Source of the DNA: JBBDYH01 sp040901795
GTDB lineage: Bacteria; Planctomycetota; Planctomycetia; Pirellulales; JALHPA01
Assembly: GCA_040901795.1 (NCBI GenBank)
Contig: JBBDYH010000174.1
Span: 1 to 58,449, forward strand
Length of the DNA: 58,449 bases
Reading direction: 5' to 3'
The notes under the pieces were generated by a model that saw nothing but the letters and a program-made list of their open reading frames with translations, was not told the origin of the DNA and did not search any database. A program made the position numbers and the translations under genes. Each line of letters begins with the position of its first letter. Within the stretch, counting starts at the first letter, position 1. Positions 24,201-32,022 of the stretch are shown here, in pieces.

Positions 24201-25023
24201 ACACGTAGGCCTCGGCGATCCACAGCCGACCGCGGTCGTCGATGGCCATGGCAATCGGTTGATGCACGTCGGGCTCGCCCGCGAAGAGCGCGACCTTGAA
24301 CCCTTCGGGGACGGTCATCACTTCAGCCGCTTTCTCGGGCGACAGGCCGGCATACGGGTATTGATCCGGCAACAGAATCGACGGCTCTTTGGGCAACGGC
24401 GGTAAGACGCGGTGGAAGCGGAAATCGTCGAAGTTGATGTGCCCCCAGTGGCCGGTGTGCTGATCGACGACGCGCAGGAAGATCTCGTTCCCCTCGTGCT
24501 CGCGGAGGTCCACGCCTACGCGGCGCATGTTTTCCGCCTCGCGGCCGCTGGCGGCGAAAACCACGCGGCCAGTATCCTTGCGGACGATCTCGACGCGCGT
24601 CTGGGCATGCGGCCCGCCGCCGACCAGGAAGGTGGCAAACGGATGGGTGACCTTGAACGCCGTGCTGGTGAGCGTGCCCGTCGGCGGATCGAGCCCGCGC
24701 TCGTACGTGCCGATCCAGAATTCGCCCTGCGGGTCGGCGCGCCTGTCGCCGCGAGCCTTCGGGCCGGAGGGGATGTCGCCTTGCACGGGTTGTTCTTTGA
24801 ACGCCTCGCCTTCGGCGGTCCAGTCCTTGAGCGACCCGGTTTCGAAATCGAGGTTCAGCGGCTTGCCATCGGAACCCACGGACAACATGCCGACGGTGTC
24901 ATCCGGCGCGGCCGTCTTGGCGATATCCTCGTGCCCTAAGGCCGGCGAGATAAGCAGCAGCGCAAGCACGGCGACAAACGAACTGGAAAGAACCACCTTC
25001 CACATGCATTGGCAGACCGGCAT
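21223..25023 (-). CDS. Secreted PVC-type haem-binding CxxCH protein (1266 aa)
   Basis: The ATG at 25023 is preceded by GGGAG at 7 bases. A signal peptide (SSFVAVLALLLISPALG) is followed by a jelly-roll-like domain (~55-200; LDFETGSLKDWTAEG), then a six-bladed dehydrogenase-like propeller (~230-640; VPEGFKVALFAGEPDVHQPIAMAIDDRGRLWIAEAY, WGVDFNDYGHAFATACV), a HEAT-like helical region (~700-1080) and a cytochrome c domain with CAQCH near residue 1106 (HGRAIFAKTCAQCHTLFGEGGKVGPDL, then a TVTLADGRVVTGI strand set). This order is typical of large planctomycete c-type cytochrome proteins thought to oxidise sugars outside the cytoplasm; the substrate is unknown. A palindromic repeat lies in its frame at 23961-23985. 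Confidence 0.93.
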   Translation of the reverse strand: MPVCQCMWKVVLSSSFVAVLALLLISPALGHEDIAKTAAPDDTVGMLSVGSDGKPLNLDFETGSLKDWTAEGEAFKEQPVQGDIPSGPKARGDRRADPQGEFWIGTYERGLDPPTGTLTSTAFKVTHPFATFLVGGGPHAQTRVEIVRKDTGRVVFAASGREAENMRRVGVDLREHEGNEIFLRVVDQHTGHWGHINFDDFRFHRVLPPLPKEPSILLPDQYPYAGLSPEKAAEVMTVPEGFKVALFAGEPDVHQPIAMAIDDRGRLWIAEAYVYPRRAAEGKGRDRIVIFEDTDGDGRHDQRKVFIEGLNLVSGLELGFGGVWVGAAPYLLFIPDRNGDDIPDGPVPLLAASSATQKTPDVAFPKDVPPGAKVLLDGWGYQDTHETLNGFIWGPDGWLYGCHGVFTHSNVGKPGTHDDKRTKINAGIWRYHPVRHEFEVFAEGTSNPWGVDFNDYGHAFATACVIPHLYHIIQGGRYQRQAGSHFNPHTYDDIKTIADHVHYLGPNPHAANSKSDSVGGGHAHAGAMIYLGGKWPEKYRGQIFMNNIHGQRINMDILEPRGSGYVGRHGPDFLLTNDQWSQIINLRYGPDGDVYMIDWYDKNACHHNDPNGHDRTNGRIFKVIYGEPEKVDVDLKKLSDLELAKLVEHKNDWYVRHSRRILQERAAERRREAAGKKLPRVPGGDHILPEFIGKAAEEYLVKTFSAQPDESRRLRALWVLHTVGSGMRIPDIIVAGYADQSPYIRAWSMQLSLEVRGRYLSSQAALQRPARNRADSKPIERLYTASAALRLGIGASSEALARVLAHEEDSNDHSLPLMYWYSIEPLAVERPREALDMALRAKIPQILPLMVRRIASDGRPESIQLLIEAIERTPTDAQVLAVLNGLNAALKGQRNVAAPAAWPEAFKKLLASKNDRMRSQARTLAATFGDAATLAVLREMVFDASASIVDREQAIDALVKARDKELPPVLRQALQDAALRGAAIRALAAFEDSSAPAGIVAVYRNLAASEKRDALATLSSRKSYALALLNAIANEEIPSGDLPADLARQIKNLKDKAVTARLSEVWGSVSDQSADAKVEIARWMAILTNKPPRPEEASHGRAIFAKTCAQCHTLFGEGGKVGPDLTGSNRANLEYVLSNVLEPSAVMAKEYQTSTVTLADGRVVTGIIKAQDKQTVTVQTPNELLTYPRSDIENIQTAAISMMPIELVKPLSEDDVRALVAYLASPKQVAIPARKPKAQPWDLEHHTHHQAQRAVTRRWSVINSFQ
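23961..23985. repeat. Palindromic repeat K, copy 2, inside a CxxCH protein gene
   Basis: Perfect 10-bp arms CACTGCTCGC (23961-23970) and GCGAGCAGTG (23972-23981), followed by GCAC as in the intergenic copy at 14429. On the coding (minus) strand it is translated in frame, contributing to VPLLAASSATQK in a propeller loop. Confidence 0.75.
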
Positions 25024-25351
25024 AGCTTCACTCCCAAGGCTCGATGGCGCGATAACAGGCCTTCAATGTACTTTCCCTGGTGCAGCCGAGGCAAACGGGT
25101 TCGGCGCAAGGCGTCTGCCACCTCGACTTCTGGCAACGGCGCCGGTGGTGGCGACAGTCCGAATTGCAGCGAAGAAACGGGCATGAACGATCGCACCGCG
25201 AGGGCTTTCGCTGTCCCGCGAATCAGGATCGCGTCTGCTAAACTAACAGATTGCGGCAAAGTGGCGATTGAGCCGACATGACTACTAGCTCCGAAACGCT
25301 GAACGTCGGTTGCCACAGCCTCGAGCTCTCGCCGCCGTCCGGGCAAACGCT
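25024..25351. other. Divergent intergenic region
   Basis: About 330 bases between the CxxCH gene (minus) and the flippase gene (plus). Apart from the minus-strand GGGAG at 25031-25035, no promoter elements or structured RNA stand out. Confidence 0.35.
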
Positions 25352-26686
25352 ATGGCGCATTTTGATCTTCTGACCAAATACTTGCCTGCGCCGCTGCGCG
25401 ACCGGCTCGAAGGGCGTCCCAATCTCGGGCGGATTCTGACGAATATTGGTTGGCTGTTCGGCGACCGGATTCTGCGCCTTGGCGTGGGCTTAGTCGTAAC
25501 CGTATTGCTCACGAGATACCTGGGCCCGGAGCAATTCGGATCGCTTAGCTATGCAATCGCCTTTACTGCCCTTCTCTTGCCGATCTCTTACTGCGGCTTG
25601 GACAATGTGGTCGTTCGCGATCTAGTCCACGAGCCGACGCGCACGCAGGAGATTGTCGGAACCGCGTTTCTACTGAAAGCCGCCTTCGGGGCCGTGACGT
25701 TTGTAGTCGCGATTCTGGCCGCCGCGGTGATTCAATCCGATGACCTGCGGATGCAAGTGCTGATCGTCATTGCGGGTACGTCTTTATTGTTTCAGGCCTT
25801 CGACGCCATCGACTTCTGGTTTCAGGCTCAGGTCCGGTCGAAGTTCACAGTCCTTGCGCGTAATGCGAGCTTTCTGCTGGTGGCAGCGCTGCGGCTGGCT
25901 CTGGTGCTATTGGGCGCGCCGCTATTGGCATTCGCAATTGCGTTCGCCTTGGAATTTGCACTGACCGCGGTCGGCTTGGTGATTGTTTATCGGCTCGATG
26001 GGCAGCACCTCCGGGCGTGGCGGCCGAGCAAGGGGCGGGCCATCGAACTGTTGCAAACGAGCTGGCCCATCATGCTCGCGGGGCTGGCGTTTGCCGTTTC
26101 GCTCCGAATCGACCAGATCATGCTGGCCGAGATGCTGGGAACGGCCCAACTAGGTATTTATGCCGCCGCTGTGCGGCTGTCGGAGCTTTGGTACATGGTC
26201 CCCGCCGTAGTCATTCACTCCGTCGCGCCGGCCATTGCAGTGGCGAAAAAGACCGATCCAGAGCTCTATCAACGGCGCTTGCAGCAACTCCTGAAGCTGA
26301 TGGTGGGTTTGGCTTACCTGGTCGCCATTCCCACCACGCTGCTTGCCGGTCCAATCGTCTACTTCCTGTATGGGCCCGAGTTCGCCGCGTCGGCTCCTAC
26401 GTTGGCCGTTCACATTTGGGCGGCGCTGTTCATCAACATTGGGGGCGTCCAGAACCTGTGGATCATTCACGAAGGTCTGACTCGCTATGCGATTGTCAGC
26501 ACATCGTTCGGAGCCTGCATCAACATCGCGCTGAACTGGCTATTGATACCGGAGCTCGGACCGGTTGGCGCCGCGGTGGCAACACTCACATCATACGGCA
26601 TCACGTTTACCGTCGTTTGTTTTGCTTATCCGCCAACGCGTCGCTTTGGCACGATGATGCTGAAAGCACTGGCTTTGCGCGGATGA
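25352..26686 (+). CDS. Polysaccharide/oligosaccharide flippase (Wzx-like)
   Basis: 444 residues from the ATG at 25352 (MAHFDLLTKYLPAP); the 14 residues upstream in the same frame look untranslated. About 12-14 TM segments along the length, with typical MOP-superfamily spacing. NIGWLFGDRILRLGVGLVVTVLLTRYLGPEQFGSLSYA at ~28-65 is the classic first pair of helices in Polysacc_synt proteins. Predicted to flip lipid-linked glycans across the inner membrane. It fits the neighbouring polysaccharide genes, though no glycosyltransferase or polymerase of a defined family adjoins it. Convergent with the FkbM gene. Confidence 0.92.
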   Translation: MAHFDLLTKYLPAPLRDRLEGRPNLGRILTNIGWLFGDRILRLGVGLVVTVLLTRYLGPEQFGSLSYAIAFTALLLPISYCGLDNVVVRDLVHEPTRTQEIVGTAFLLKAAFGAVTFVVAILAAAVIQSDDLRMQVLIVIAGTSLLFQAFDAIDFWFQAQVRSKFTVLARNASFLLVAALRLALVLLGAPLLAFAIAFALEFALTAVGLVIVYRLDGQHLRAWRPSKGRAIELLQTSWPIMLAGLAFAVSLRIDQIMLAEMLGTAQLGIYAAAVRLSELWYMVPAVVIHSVAPAIAVAKKTDPELYQRRLQQLLKLMVGLAYLVAIPTTLLAGPIVYFLYGPEFAASAPTLAVHIWAALFINIGGVQNLWIIHEGLTRYAIVSTSFGACINIALNWLLIPELGPVGAAVATLTSYGITFTVVCFAYPPTRRFGTMMLKALALRG

Positions 26687-26744
26687 ACCAAGAGCGACGG
26701 CGTCAAACCGCCGAACTATGCGACGTACAAACAGGTTTTGCTTT

Positions 26745-27437
26745 TCAACCGGAACGTTGTCGCTGATAAATGATGTCGTAATAGTTGCCGCCGCCCGTCC
26801 GCTTCGCAAAGGTGCGGCGCGAAAACTCGCGAAAGCCGTGCTCCGTCAGAAAGCGATCAAGGTCACCAAGTTGACACGCGCCCTCGTATGCCTCGAAATC
26901 CGCCACTTCGGCTTTGATGTATCGAAAATTCGCCAGAATCGGCAGGGCTCCTTGTAATACAAGCAGCTCTGAGCCTTGCGTGTCCATCACGAGGGCGTCA
27001 AATCCCTCAGGGTCAATGCCCTCGTTTCGAAGCAAGGACGGCAAAGTCGTGCTTCGTAGCCTGACGGTGCTGGCGTAATCGACGTCCGGCCAAACGTCTT
27101 TATGCATCTTCAAGTCGAATATCGACGACGATTGTCCGTCGTTGTTGGCGATATGGAACTCGTATTCCAAGTCGTCTCGATCGGTGATCAGGCCCAGGTA
27201 GGCCGACTGTCGGGGATAGCGCTTGAGGTTGGCCTTCAGCCTGGCGAAAACTTCCGGGACCGGTTCGATCCATAATACGCGCAAGCCGCAGCGATGGTAT
27301 TGGATTCTCTCTTGCCCTGTGTTGGCGCCTACATGAATCACGCCGGAGACTTCTTTGAGAAATGGCTCTGGCGCCATTCCACCGAACAACACGAAGTTGG
27401 CACGGCGCGCCAGGGCACGCAGGCTCGGAATCCGCAT
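26745..27437 (-). CDS. FkbM-family SAM-dependent methyltransferase
   Basis: 230 residues from the ATG at 27437 (MRIPSLRALARRANFVLFGG); upstream open frame overlaps the preceding gene and is rejected. SAM-binding motif VSGVIHVGANTGQERIQYHRCGLRVLWIEPVPEVFARL (~32-69), then SSSIFDLKMHK, TLPSLLRNEGIDPEGFDALVMDTQGSELLVLQGA, a hallmark of FkbM/Methyltransf_21, and a C-terminal YYDIIYQR. Members O-methylate sugars or glycolipids. Second gene of a minus-strand pair with the class I methyltransferase, 41 bases apart. Confidence 0.9.
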   Translation of the reverse strand: MRIPSLRALARRANFVLFGGMAPEPFLKEVSGVIHVGANTGQERIQYHRCGLRVLWIEPVPEVFARLKANLKRYPRQSAYLGLITDRDDLEYEFHIANNDGQSSSIFDLKMHKDVWPDVDYASTVRLRSTTLPSLLRNEGIDPEGFDALVMDTQGSELLVLQGALPILANFRYIKAEVADFEAYEGACQLGDLDRFLTEHGFREFSRRTFAKRTGGGNYYDIIYQRQRSG

Positions 27438-27478
27438 ATCAACCTGTTCCCTCGCTGTGGTACGCCAGGCGACTCTCG

Positions 27479-28225
27479 TCAGGCGCCTCGTAATGAATGG
27501 ATTTCCTTCACTCGTCCTGCGGACTCCCCGCCTCGCGTGATCACCACGCAACCCCGCTTCGGACCGGTTTCCTCTGCCGACGAGGCCCTGGGAAAGAACG
27601 CCTCGAGATGGCGCGAGTGCAGGGTATCCGCCAGATACTCAATCGCCAGCGTCCGGTTGGGTCCGTATTCGTCGTATCGATAGCCCTCGTCGCCGGGTAC
27701 GCGGAAGTCGTCAATCATCACCACGAACTGCCGCCAACTGCGCTCGATAATGTCCAGCTCCTGCGCAAGCGGCAAATCGTCGTACCAATGAGCGTCGAGG
27801 TAGAAGAAGGCGAACTTCGACGCCAGTTCGGATCGCGCTGAGTTTTCGAGGAATTGGCGCGAGTCACTCCGATGAAAATGAACTCCCGGCACTGTTGCCA
27901 AACGCATTTTCGCCACGGCGTGAAACCGCGGATTCGTCTCGCAAGTATGTACGGGCAATCCGGAAGTCTGGGCCATATATGCCGATGTGTTGCCGGTCCA
28001 GGTGCCCGTCTCGAGGATCACTTCAAACGGGAATGCGGCGATCAGATCGCGAAAAATCTGCTTGCGGACCAACTGGCCGTTGAACCCCACGTCGTCGCCG
28101 GGCGAGTAAACCGGGCTGGAAATAAGTACATCGACTACCATTTCCAGGTTCGCAACGCGGTATTGCAGGTCGTGAAAGTACGACCGGATTGAGGCGGGAA
28201 CAAATCTCCTGAAAATTCTGCGCAT
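27479..28225 (-). CDS. Class I SAM-dependent methyltransferase
   Basis: 248 residues from the Met at 28225; an earlier ATG at 28291 would add 22 basic residues and cannot be excluded. Motif I reads FEVILETGTWTGNTSAYMAQTSG, motif II has VHTCETNPRF, and FAFFYLDAHWYDDLPLAQELDIIE followed by FVVMIDDFRVPGDEGY resembles Methyltransf_24 / cephalosporin-hydroxylase-like enzymes. A basic amphipathic N-terminus (RRIFRRFVPASIRSYFHDL) may bind the membrane. Probably modifies surface glycans, by context with the FkbM gene and flippase. Confidence 0.85.
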   Translation of the reverse strand: MRRIFRRFVPASIRSYFHDLQYRVANLEMVVDVLISSPVYSPGDDVGFNGQLVRKQIFRDLIAAFPFEVILETGTWTGNTSAYMAQTSGLPVHTCETNPRFHAVAKMRLATVPGVHFHRSDSRQFLENSARSELASKFAFFYLDAHWYDDLPLAQELDIIERSWRQFVVMIDDFRVPGDEGYRYDEYGPNRTLAIEYLADTLHSRHLEAFFPRASSAEETGPKRGCVVITRGGESAGRVKEIHSLRGA

Positions 28226-28347
28226 GCTACGTTTGCCTCGCTTAAGACGCCGCCGCCAGCGATCTGCAGGGAAGAATTCGAAGTGCCACATTCTCCCCCG
28301 CCGTCAACCCGAGACCGGCGATGTATTTAAGAAGTATACGATTTGCT

Positions 28348-31300
28348 TTACCTCAACCCGCTTAAAAACTCCACCAGATCGCGCAGCTCCCGCAGGCTCA
28401 TTTGCTTCACCAGGTCGGCCGGCATGGAGGATTGGCCGGTAGTCCGCTCCAGGATCTCCGCGGTCGGAATCGTCACGGTCTTGGCCTCGGCGGTGATCAG
28501 GGTGAGCTCCTCGGCGGTCTGGCTCTTGACGATGCCGCTGACGGCCCGGCCGTCGTCGAGCGTGATCACCACGGTTTCAAACCCTTTGGCGATGGTCTTG
28601 TTCGGTTCGACGATTGACTCCAGCAGGTACTCGCGCGTTTTGTCCGCGCCGATCTTGCTCAGATCGGGACCGACTTCGCCGCCATCGTCGTTGATCTTGT
28701 GGCAGCGGAGGCAGGAAAGCGCCACCTTGTCGAAGAACACCGCGCGCCCACGATCGGCGGCGCCTCCCGCAATGGCGATACGATAGGGGGCGAGCGGGTC
28801 ATCCTTTGGCAGCGAAGCGTCGTAGGTTTGCAGTTTCTCTTGTAGTACCGTCAACGCGGCATTCGCGGCGGAAGGATCGTCGGCGTTTGCAATGCGATCC
28901 CGCGCCGCAGTGACTAAATCCAAACGGACTTCCGCGCGGAGCTTGCCCGCCAGCAGGTCGGTTAGCGCGGCAGCGAGCAATTGATCCGCTTGGGAGTTGG
29001 CGACGGCGCCGAGTGTAGCGTACGCGGCTTGTTTTTCCGGCATCGTGCCGTTGGCCAATGGCTGCTTCAGATTCTCGACGGCGGCCGCCGGATCGCGCTG
29101 GGCCAGCACTCGTCGTGCTTCGATGCGAACGATCGGGTCCTTGTCGGCCAGCGTGCTTTTGAGAACGCGATCGACCGTCGCAGCATCGAGCCGCGCAATT
29201 GCGGCCAGCGCCGCGGCGCGAGCCGATGCTTCAATCGTTTCATCACTCAAAAGTTTGACTAACTCGGGCACGACTTCTTTGATGCCGAGCCGGCCGGCCA
29301 CTTCGGCAGCCTTTTGGCGAATCTTCGCCGGGCCGCTGAAAACCGGCCCAAGTTGCGCGCGAATTGCGCCGGCCGCAATCGAGCCCTCGCGCTCGGCCAG
29401 TGGCCGCCACGATCCGAGCACGCGGTCGCGCGGGTTTGGCTCGGCCCATTGGCCGAGCATTTCGAGTGCTTCGATCCGCAAGTGCTCAGGGACGTCTCCT
29501 CGGCCGGCATATTCCGCAAGCGCCATGGCATGTTCGGCCTTACCGAGGCGGAAGTTCGCGTTCAACACCCGCCGGAAGAGGGCGTCATACTGCTCCGCAG
29601 AGCCGGCATAGGGCTTGTCGAGCAACGCGGCGAGGGGCGGGAGCAGGTTTTCGGCTGGCAGGTCATGAATCGTCCGCGCAGCTTCGAGGACCACGCGCGG
29701 ATCGGAGTCGTCGAGCAAGGGTGCGCCGCGCCGCTTTAACCGCTCGGCAAGGACGTATGCCAGGCGGGTCTCGGGCGATGGATTGGATACGTCACTGATC
29801 CAAACCCGCGTGTCGTTTACTTTCGTAACGGAATTGATCGCCCTCAGCAGGGCATGTCGGAGCACCGGATCGGTCGCGTAGGCCTGTTGGAAGCCTTGCA
29901 ACAATTCTGGAACGTCGATTGTGCCAATCGTGGCAGAGGCGGTGGCCGCCTGGAGCTTAGCCCGAGGATTGTCGCGATCGAAGAGCGCGCTGAGCGTTCT
30001 CTTCAGCGGCGAACGAGCCTCAACGTCGACTGGCCCTGCATCGGCGATCGCCATCGCGGCCTGACCGGCGATTTCATCGTTCTCATCTCCGAGGAGCGCC
30101 ACCAGACGGGCGAACGCCAGTTGGTTTTGTTTCTCGCCACGATCCGACGAACGCTTTTCGAGTCGCAGTAGGTGCCCGGCGCCCCACACGCCGTGCAATC
30201 GCGCGAAGCCATCCTCGGCTTTGACTGCGACGTCGAGCAGCGAGTTGTATTCGCGTCGAGCGACCAGCTCGAATTGCGCCTCTAAACGGACGCGGCGATC
30301 GGCATGCCCGAGCAACTTCGCGAGCTCCTCGGTCGACCGCTTTGCGAACCCAGTAGTCAACAACTCCTTGACTTCATGAACTCGCGGATCGCGAGTCGCG
30401 GCCGGATTCATGACGCGGTAAATACGCCCTTTGCCGAGGCCGGTCCAGCCATCGATCCAGTCGCTGACATACAACCCGCCGTCCGGGCCGAAGTCGCAAT
30501 CCGTGGCTAGCATTCCCTCCAGGAATTTCCGTGCGCCGGTCAGCTCAAAAGAAGCCCCCTTCGGCTTCACCGTCCAGGTATACACGCAGCTAGTCGCTGG
30601 AGTCCCGCGGAAGTCACAGACGAAGAAGTGTCCGCGATATTCTTCACCGAGCCCCGTGCCCGGGTAGTACGTAATGCCCGACGGGCCGTCGGTGATATTG
30701 GTGATACAGGGGATGATGTATGCCGCCTGGCCCGTGTGATGCGGATGCCAGAGCTTCTCGCGGTTCCAGGGGCCGCGGTCCGGCAGATACTGGTAGTGCA
30801 TCCGCCAGCCGTAGTCGGCCCCCTCGACGAGGTGCGTCCAGCGGGCGCGGTCGCCTGAATCGGAGTTGTTGTCGCAGGTAAACAGGTTGCCGTAATCGTC
30901 GAAGACCAGCTCCTGAGGATTCCGCAAGCCGATGCAGAAAACCTCCAAATCTGAGCCATCAAGCTCGCAACGGAGGACGCCGCCGGAGTCGGTATTGACC
31001 AGCTTCTTGCCTTCCTGGCTGGTCACATTAAAGCCGCGATCGCCGATGGAAAAATACAATCGGCCGTCGGGACCGATCGTAAGTCCATGCAGATCATGGC
31101 CGAAGAACGCGAATTTGACGCCGTAGCCGTAGTGCAGTGACGTGCGCTCATCGGCGCGGCCATCGCCGTTATTGTCGCGGAGCTTCCAGAGGTGCGGGAT
31201 GCAAGTGAAATAGACGTCGCCATTGCGCGCCAGCACGCCCGCCGCCGCGCCGTCGGCGATGTTATTGAAACCGTCGGCAAAGACGGTTGCCCGGTCGGCC

Positions 31301-31734
31301 CGCCCGTCGCCGTCGGTATCTTCAATCCGCTTGACGATCTCGCTGTACTTCGTGTACTCACTGAGTTGAGCCGCGCGGTGCTTCTTGATATACGCCACGC
31401 GGTCTTCGACGGTCTGGGCCGCCAGGTCGTCGTCGAGCCAATGCATGTGGTTGCGGTTGTCCTCCACTCCGCGATCGTTCAGCACGCGGTGCGTCTCGGC
31501 GACGTAGACGCGGCCCCGCTCGTCGAAGCAGAACGCAACCGGATTGGCCAACAGCGGCTCGGCGGCGAACAGCTCGACCTTCAATCCGTCCGGAACCTTG
31601 AACCGGCCAATCGCTTGCTCGGCCTGGCGCACAGCGGCGGGATTGGGTCGCTCCGCGGCAGCAATTGCGGCCGTCAGGGCGACAACGATGGCAAACCCGA
31701 CGCAGGAATTCGCACGAGCAACGAGGAACGACAT
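28348..31734 (-). CDS. Second secreted PVC-type haem-binding CxxCH protein (1128 aa)
   Basis: Start taken at the ATG at 31734, which opens a signal peptide (SCVGFAIVVALTAAIAAA); the frame extends to 31815, but that part is the palindromic repeat E. Domains: propeller (~40-480; VPDGLKVELFAAEPLLANPVAFCFDERGRVYVAETHR, then GPDGRLYFSIGDRGF, LRNPQELVFDDYGNLFTCDNNSD), HEAT-like repeats (~500-960), and cytochrome c with CLRCH near residue 1006 (GRAVFFDKVALSCLRCHKINDDGGEVGPDL), then an ITLDDGRAVSGIV strand set. Unlike the first such protein it lacks the N-terminal jelly roll. The pair likely act on different sugars or polymers (inference). Confidence 0.93.
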   Translation of the reverse strand: MSFLVARANSCVGFAIVVALTAAIAAAERPNPAAVRQAEQAIGRFKVPDGLKVELFAAEPLLANPVAFCFDERGRVYVAETHRVLNDRGVEDNRNHMHWLDDDLAAQTVEDRVAYIKKHRAAQLSEYTKYSEIVKRIEDTDGDGRADRATVFADGFNNIADGAAAGVLARNGDVYFTCIPHLWKLRDNNGDGRADERTSLHYGYGVKFAFFGHDLHGLTIGPDGRLYFSIGDRGFNVTSQEGKKLVNTDSGGVLRCELDGSDLEVFCIGLRNPQELVFDDYGNLFTCDNNSDSGDRARWTHLVEGADYGWRMHYQYLPDRGPWNREKLWHPHHTGQAAYIIPCITNITDGPSGITYYPGTGLGEEYRGHFFVCDFRGTPATSCVYTWTVKPKGASFELTGARKFLEGMLATDCDFGPDGGLYVSDWIDGWTGLGKGRIYRVMNPAATRDPRVHEVKELLTTGFAKRSTEELAKLLGHADRRVRLEAQFELVARREYNSLLDVAVKAEDGFARLHGVWGAGHLLRLEKRSSDRGEKQNQLAFARLVALLGDENDEIAGQAAMAIADAGPVDVEARSPLKRTLSALFDRDNPRAKLQAATASATIGTIDVPELLQGFQQAYATDPVLRHALLRAINSVTKVNDTRVWISDVSNPSPETRLAYVLAERLKRRGAPLLDDSDPRVVLEAARTIHDLPAENLLPPLAALLDKPYAGSAEQYDALFRRVLNANFRLGKAEHAMALAEYAGRGDVPEHLRIEALEMLGQWAEPNPRDRVLGSWRPLAEREGSIAAGAIRAQLGPVFSGPAKIRQKAAEVAGRLGIKEVVPELVKLLSDETIEASARAAALAAIARLDAATVDRVLKSTLADKDPIVRIEARRVLAQRDPAAAVENLKQPLANGTMPEKQAAYATLGAVANSQADQLLAAALTDLLAGKLRAEVRLDLVTAARDRIANADDPSAANAALTVLQEKLQTYDASLPKDDPLAPYRIAIAGGAADRGRAVFFDKVALSCLRCHKINDDGGEVGPDLSKIGADKTREYLLESIVEPNKTIAKGFETVVITLDDGRAVSGIVKSQTAEELTLITAEAKTVTIPTAEILERTTGQSSMPADLVKQMSLRELRDLVEFLSGLR

Positions 31735-31753
31735 ACTGACTCCGAGGCACACG

Positions 31754-31808
31754 GTAGCGGCGGCTTCCAGCGCCGTTGGCATCTTCGGCGGCTGGAAGCC
31801 GCCGCTAC
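31754..31808. repeat. Palindromic repeat E upstream of the second CxxCH gene
   Basis: Perfect 18-bp arms: GTAGCGGCGGCTTCCAGC (31754-31771) and GCTGGAAGCCGCCGCTAC (31791-31808), with a 19-base loop. It lies just upstream of the chosen start codon at 31734, so it should be in the 5' leader or promoter. Confidence 0.88.
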
Positions 31809-32022
31809 TTAGCATAACTCATATTACCGGGCATCGTGAACAGGTCGCCGAAACGCGCCAGAGTTCGGGAGTCGGCTGAATTCTGGCGAATTCAGCTACT
31901 TAGAAATGGCCTTCTGTAGCTTATCCCGGCTTGCTATACTCCGTCCGCTTTTTTGCCCGTCCTGCCGTGCGCGGCGGCAAAAGAACCTCTGGTCTCCCCT
32001 CGAAGCACACTCTCGGGCGGTC

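Noticed and set aside
22723..24405. 560-codon frame on the plus strand opposite the first CxxCH gene
   Set aside because: Antisense shadow of a gene with clear propeller motifs; no recognisable protein features.
31735..31815. Extended start of the second CxxCH gene
   Set aside because: The extra residues are translated from palindrome E and precede a good signal peptide start at 31734.
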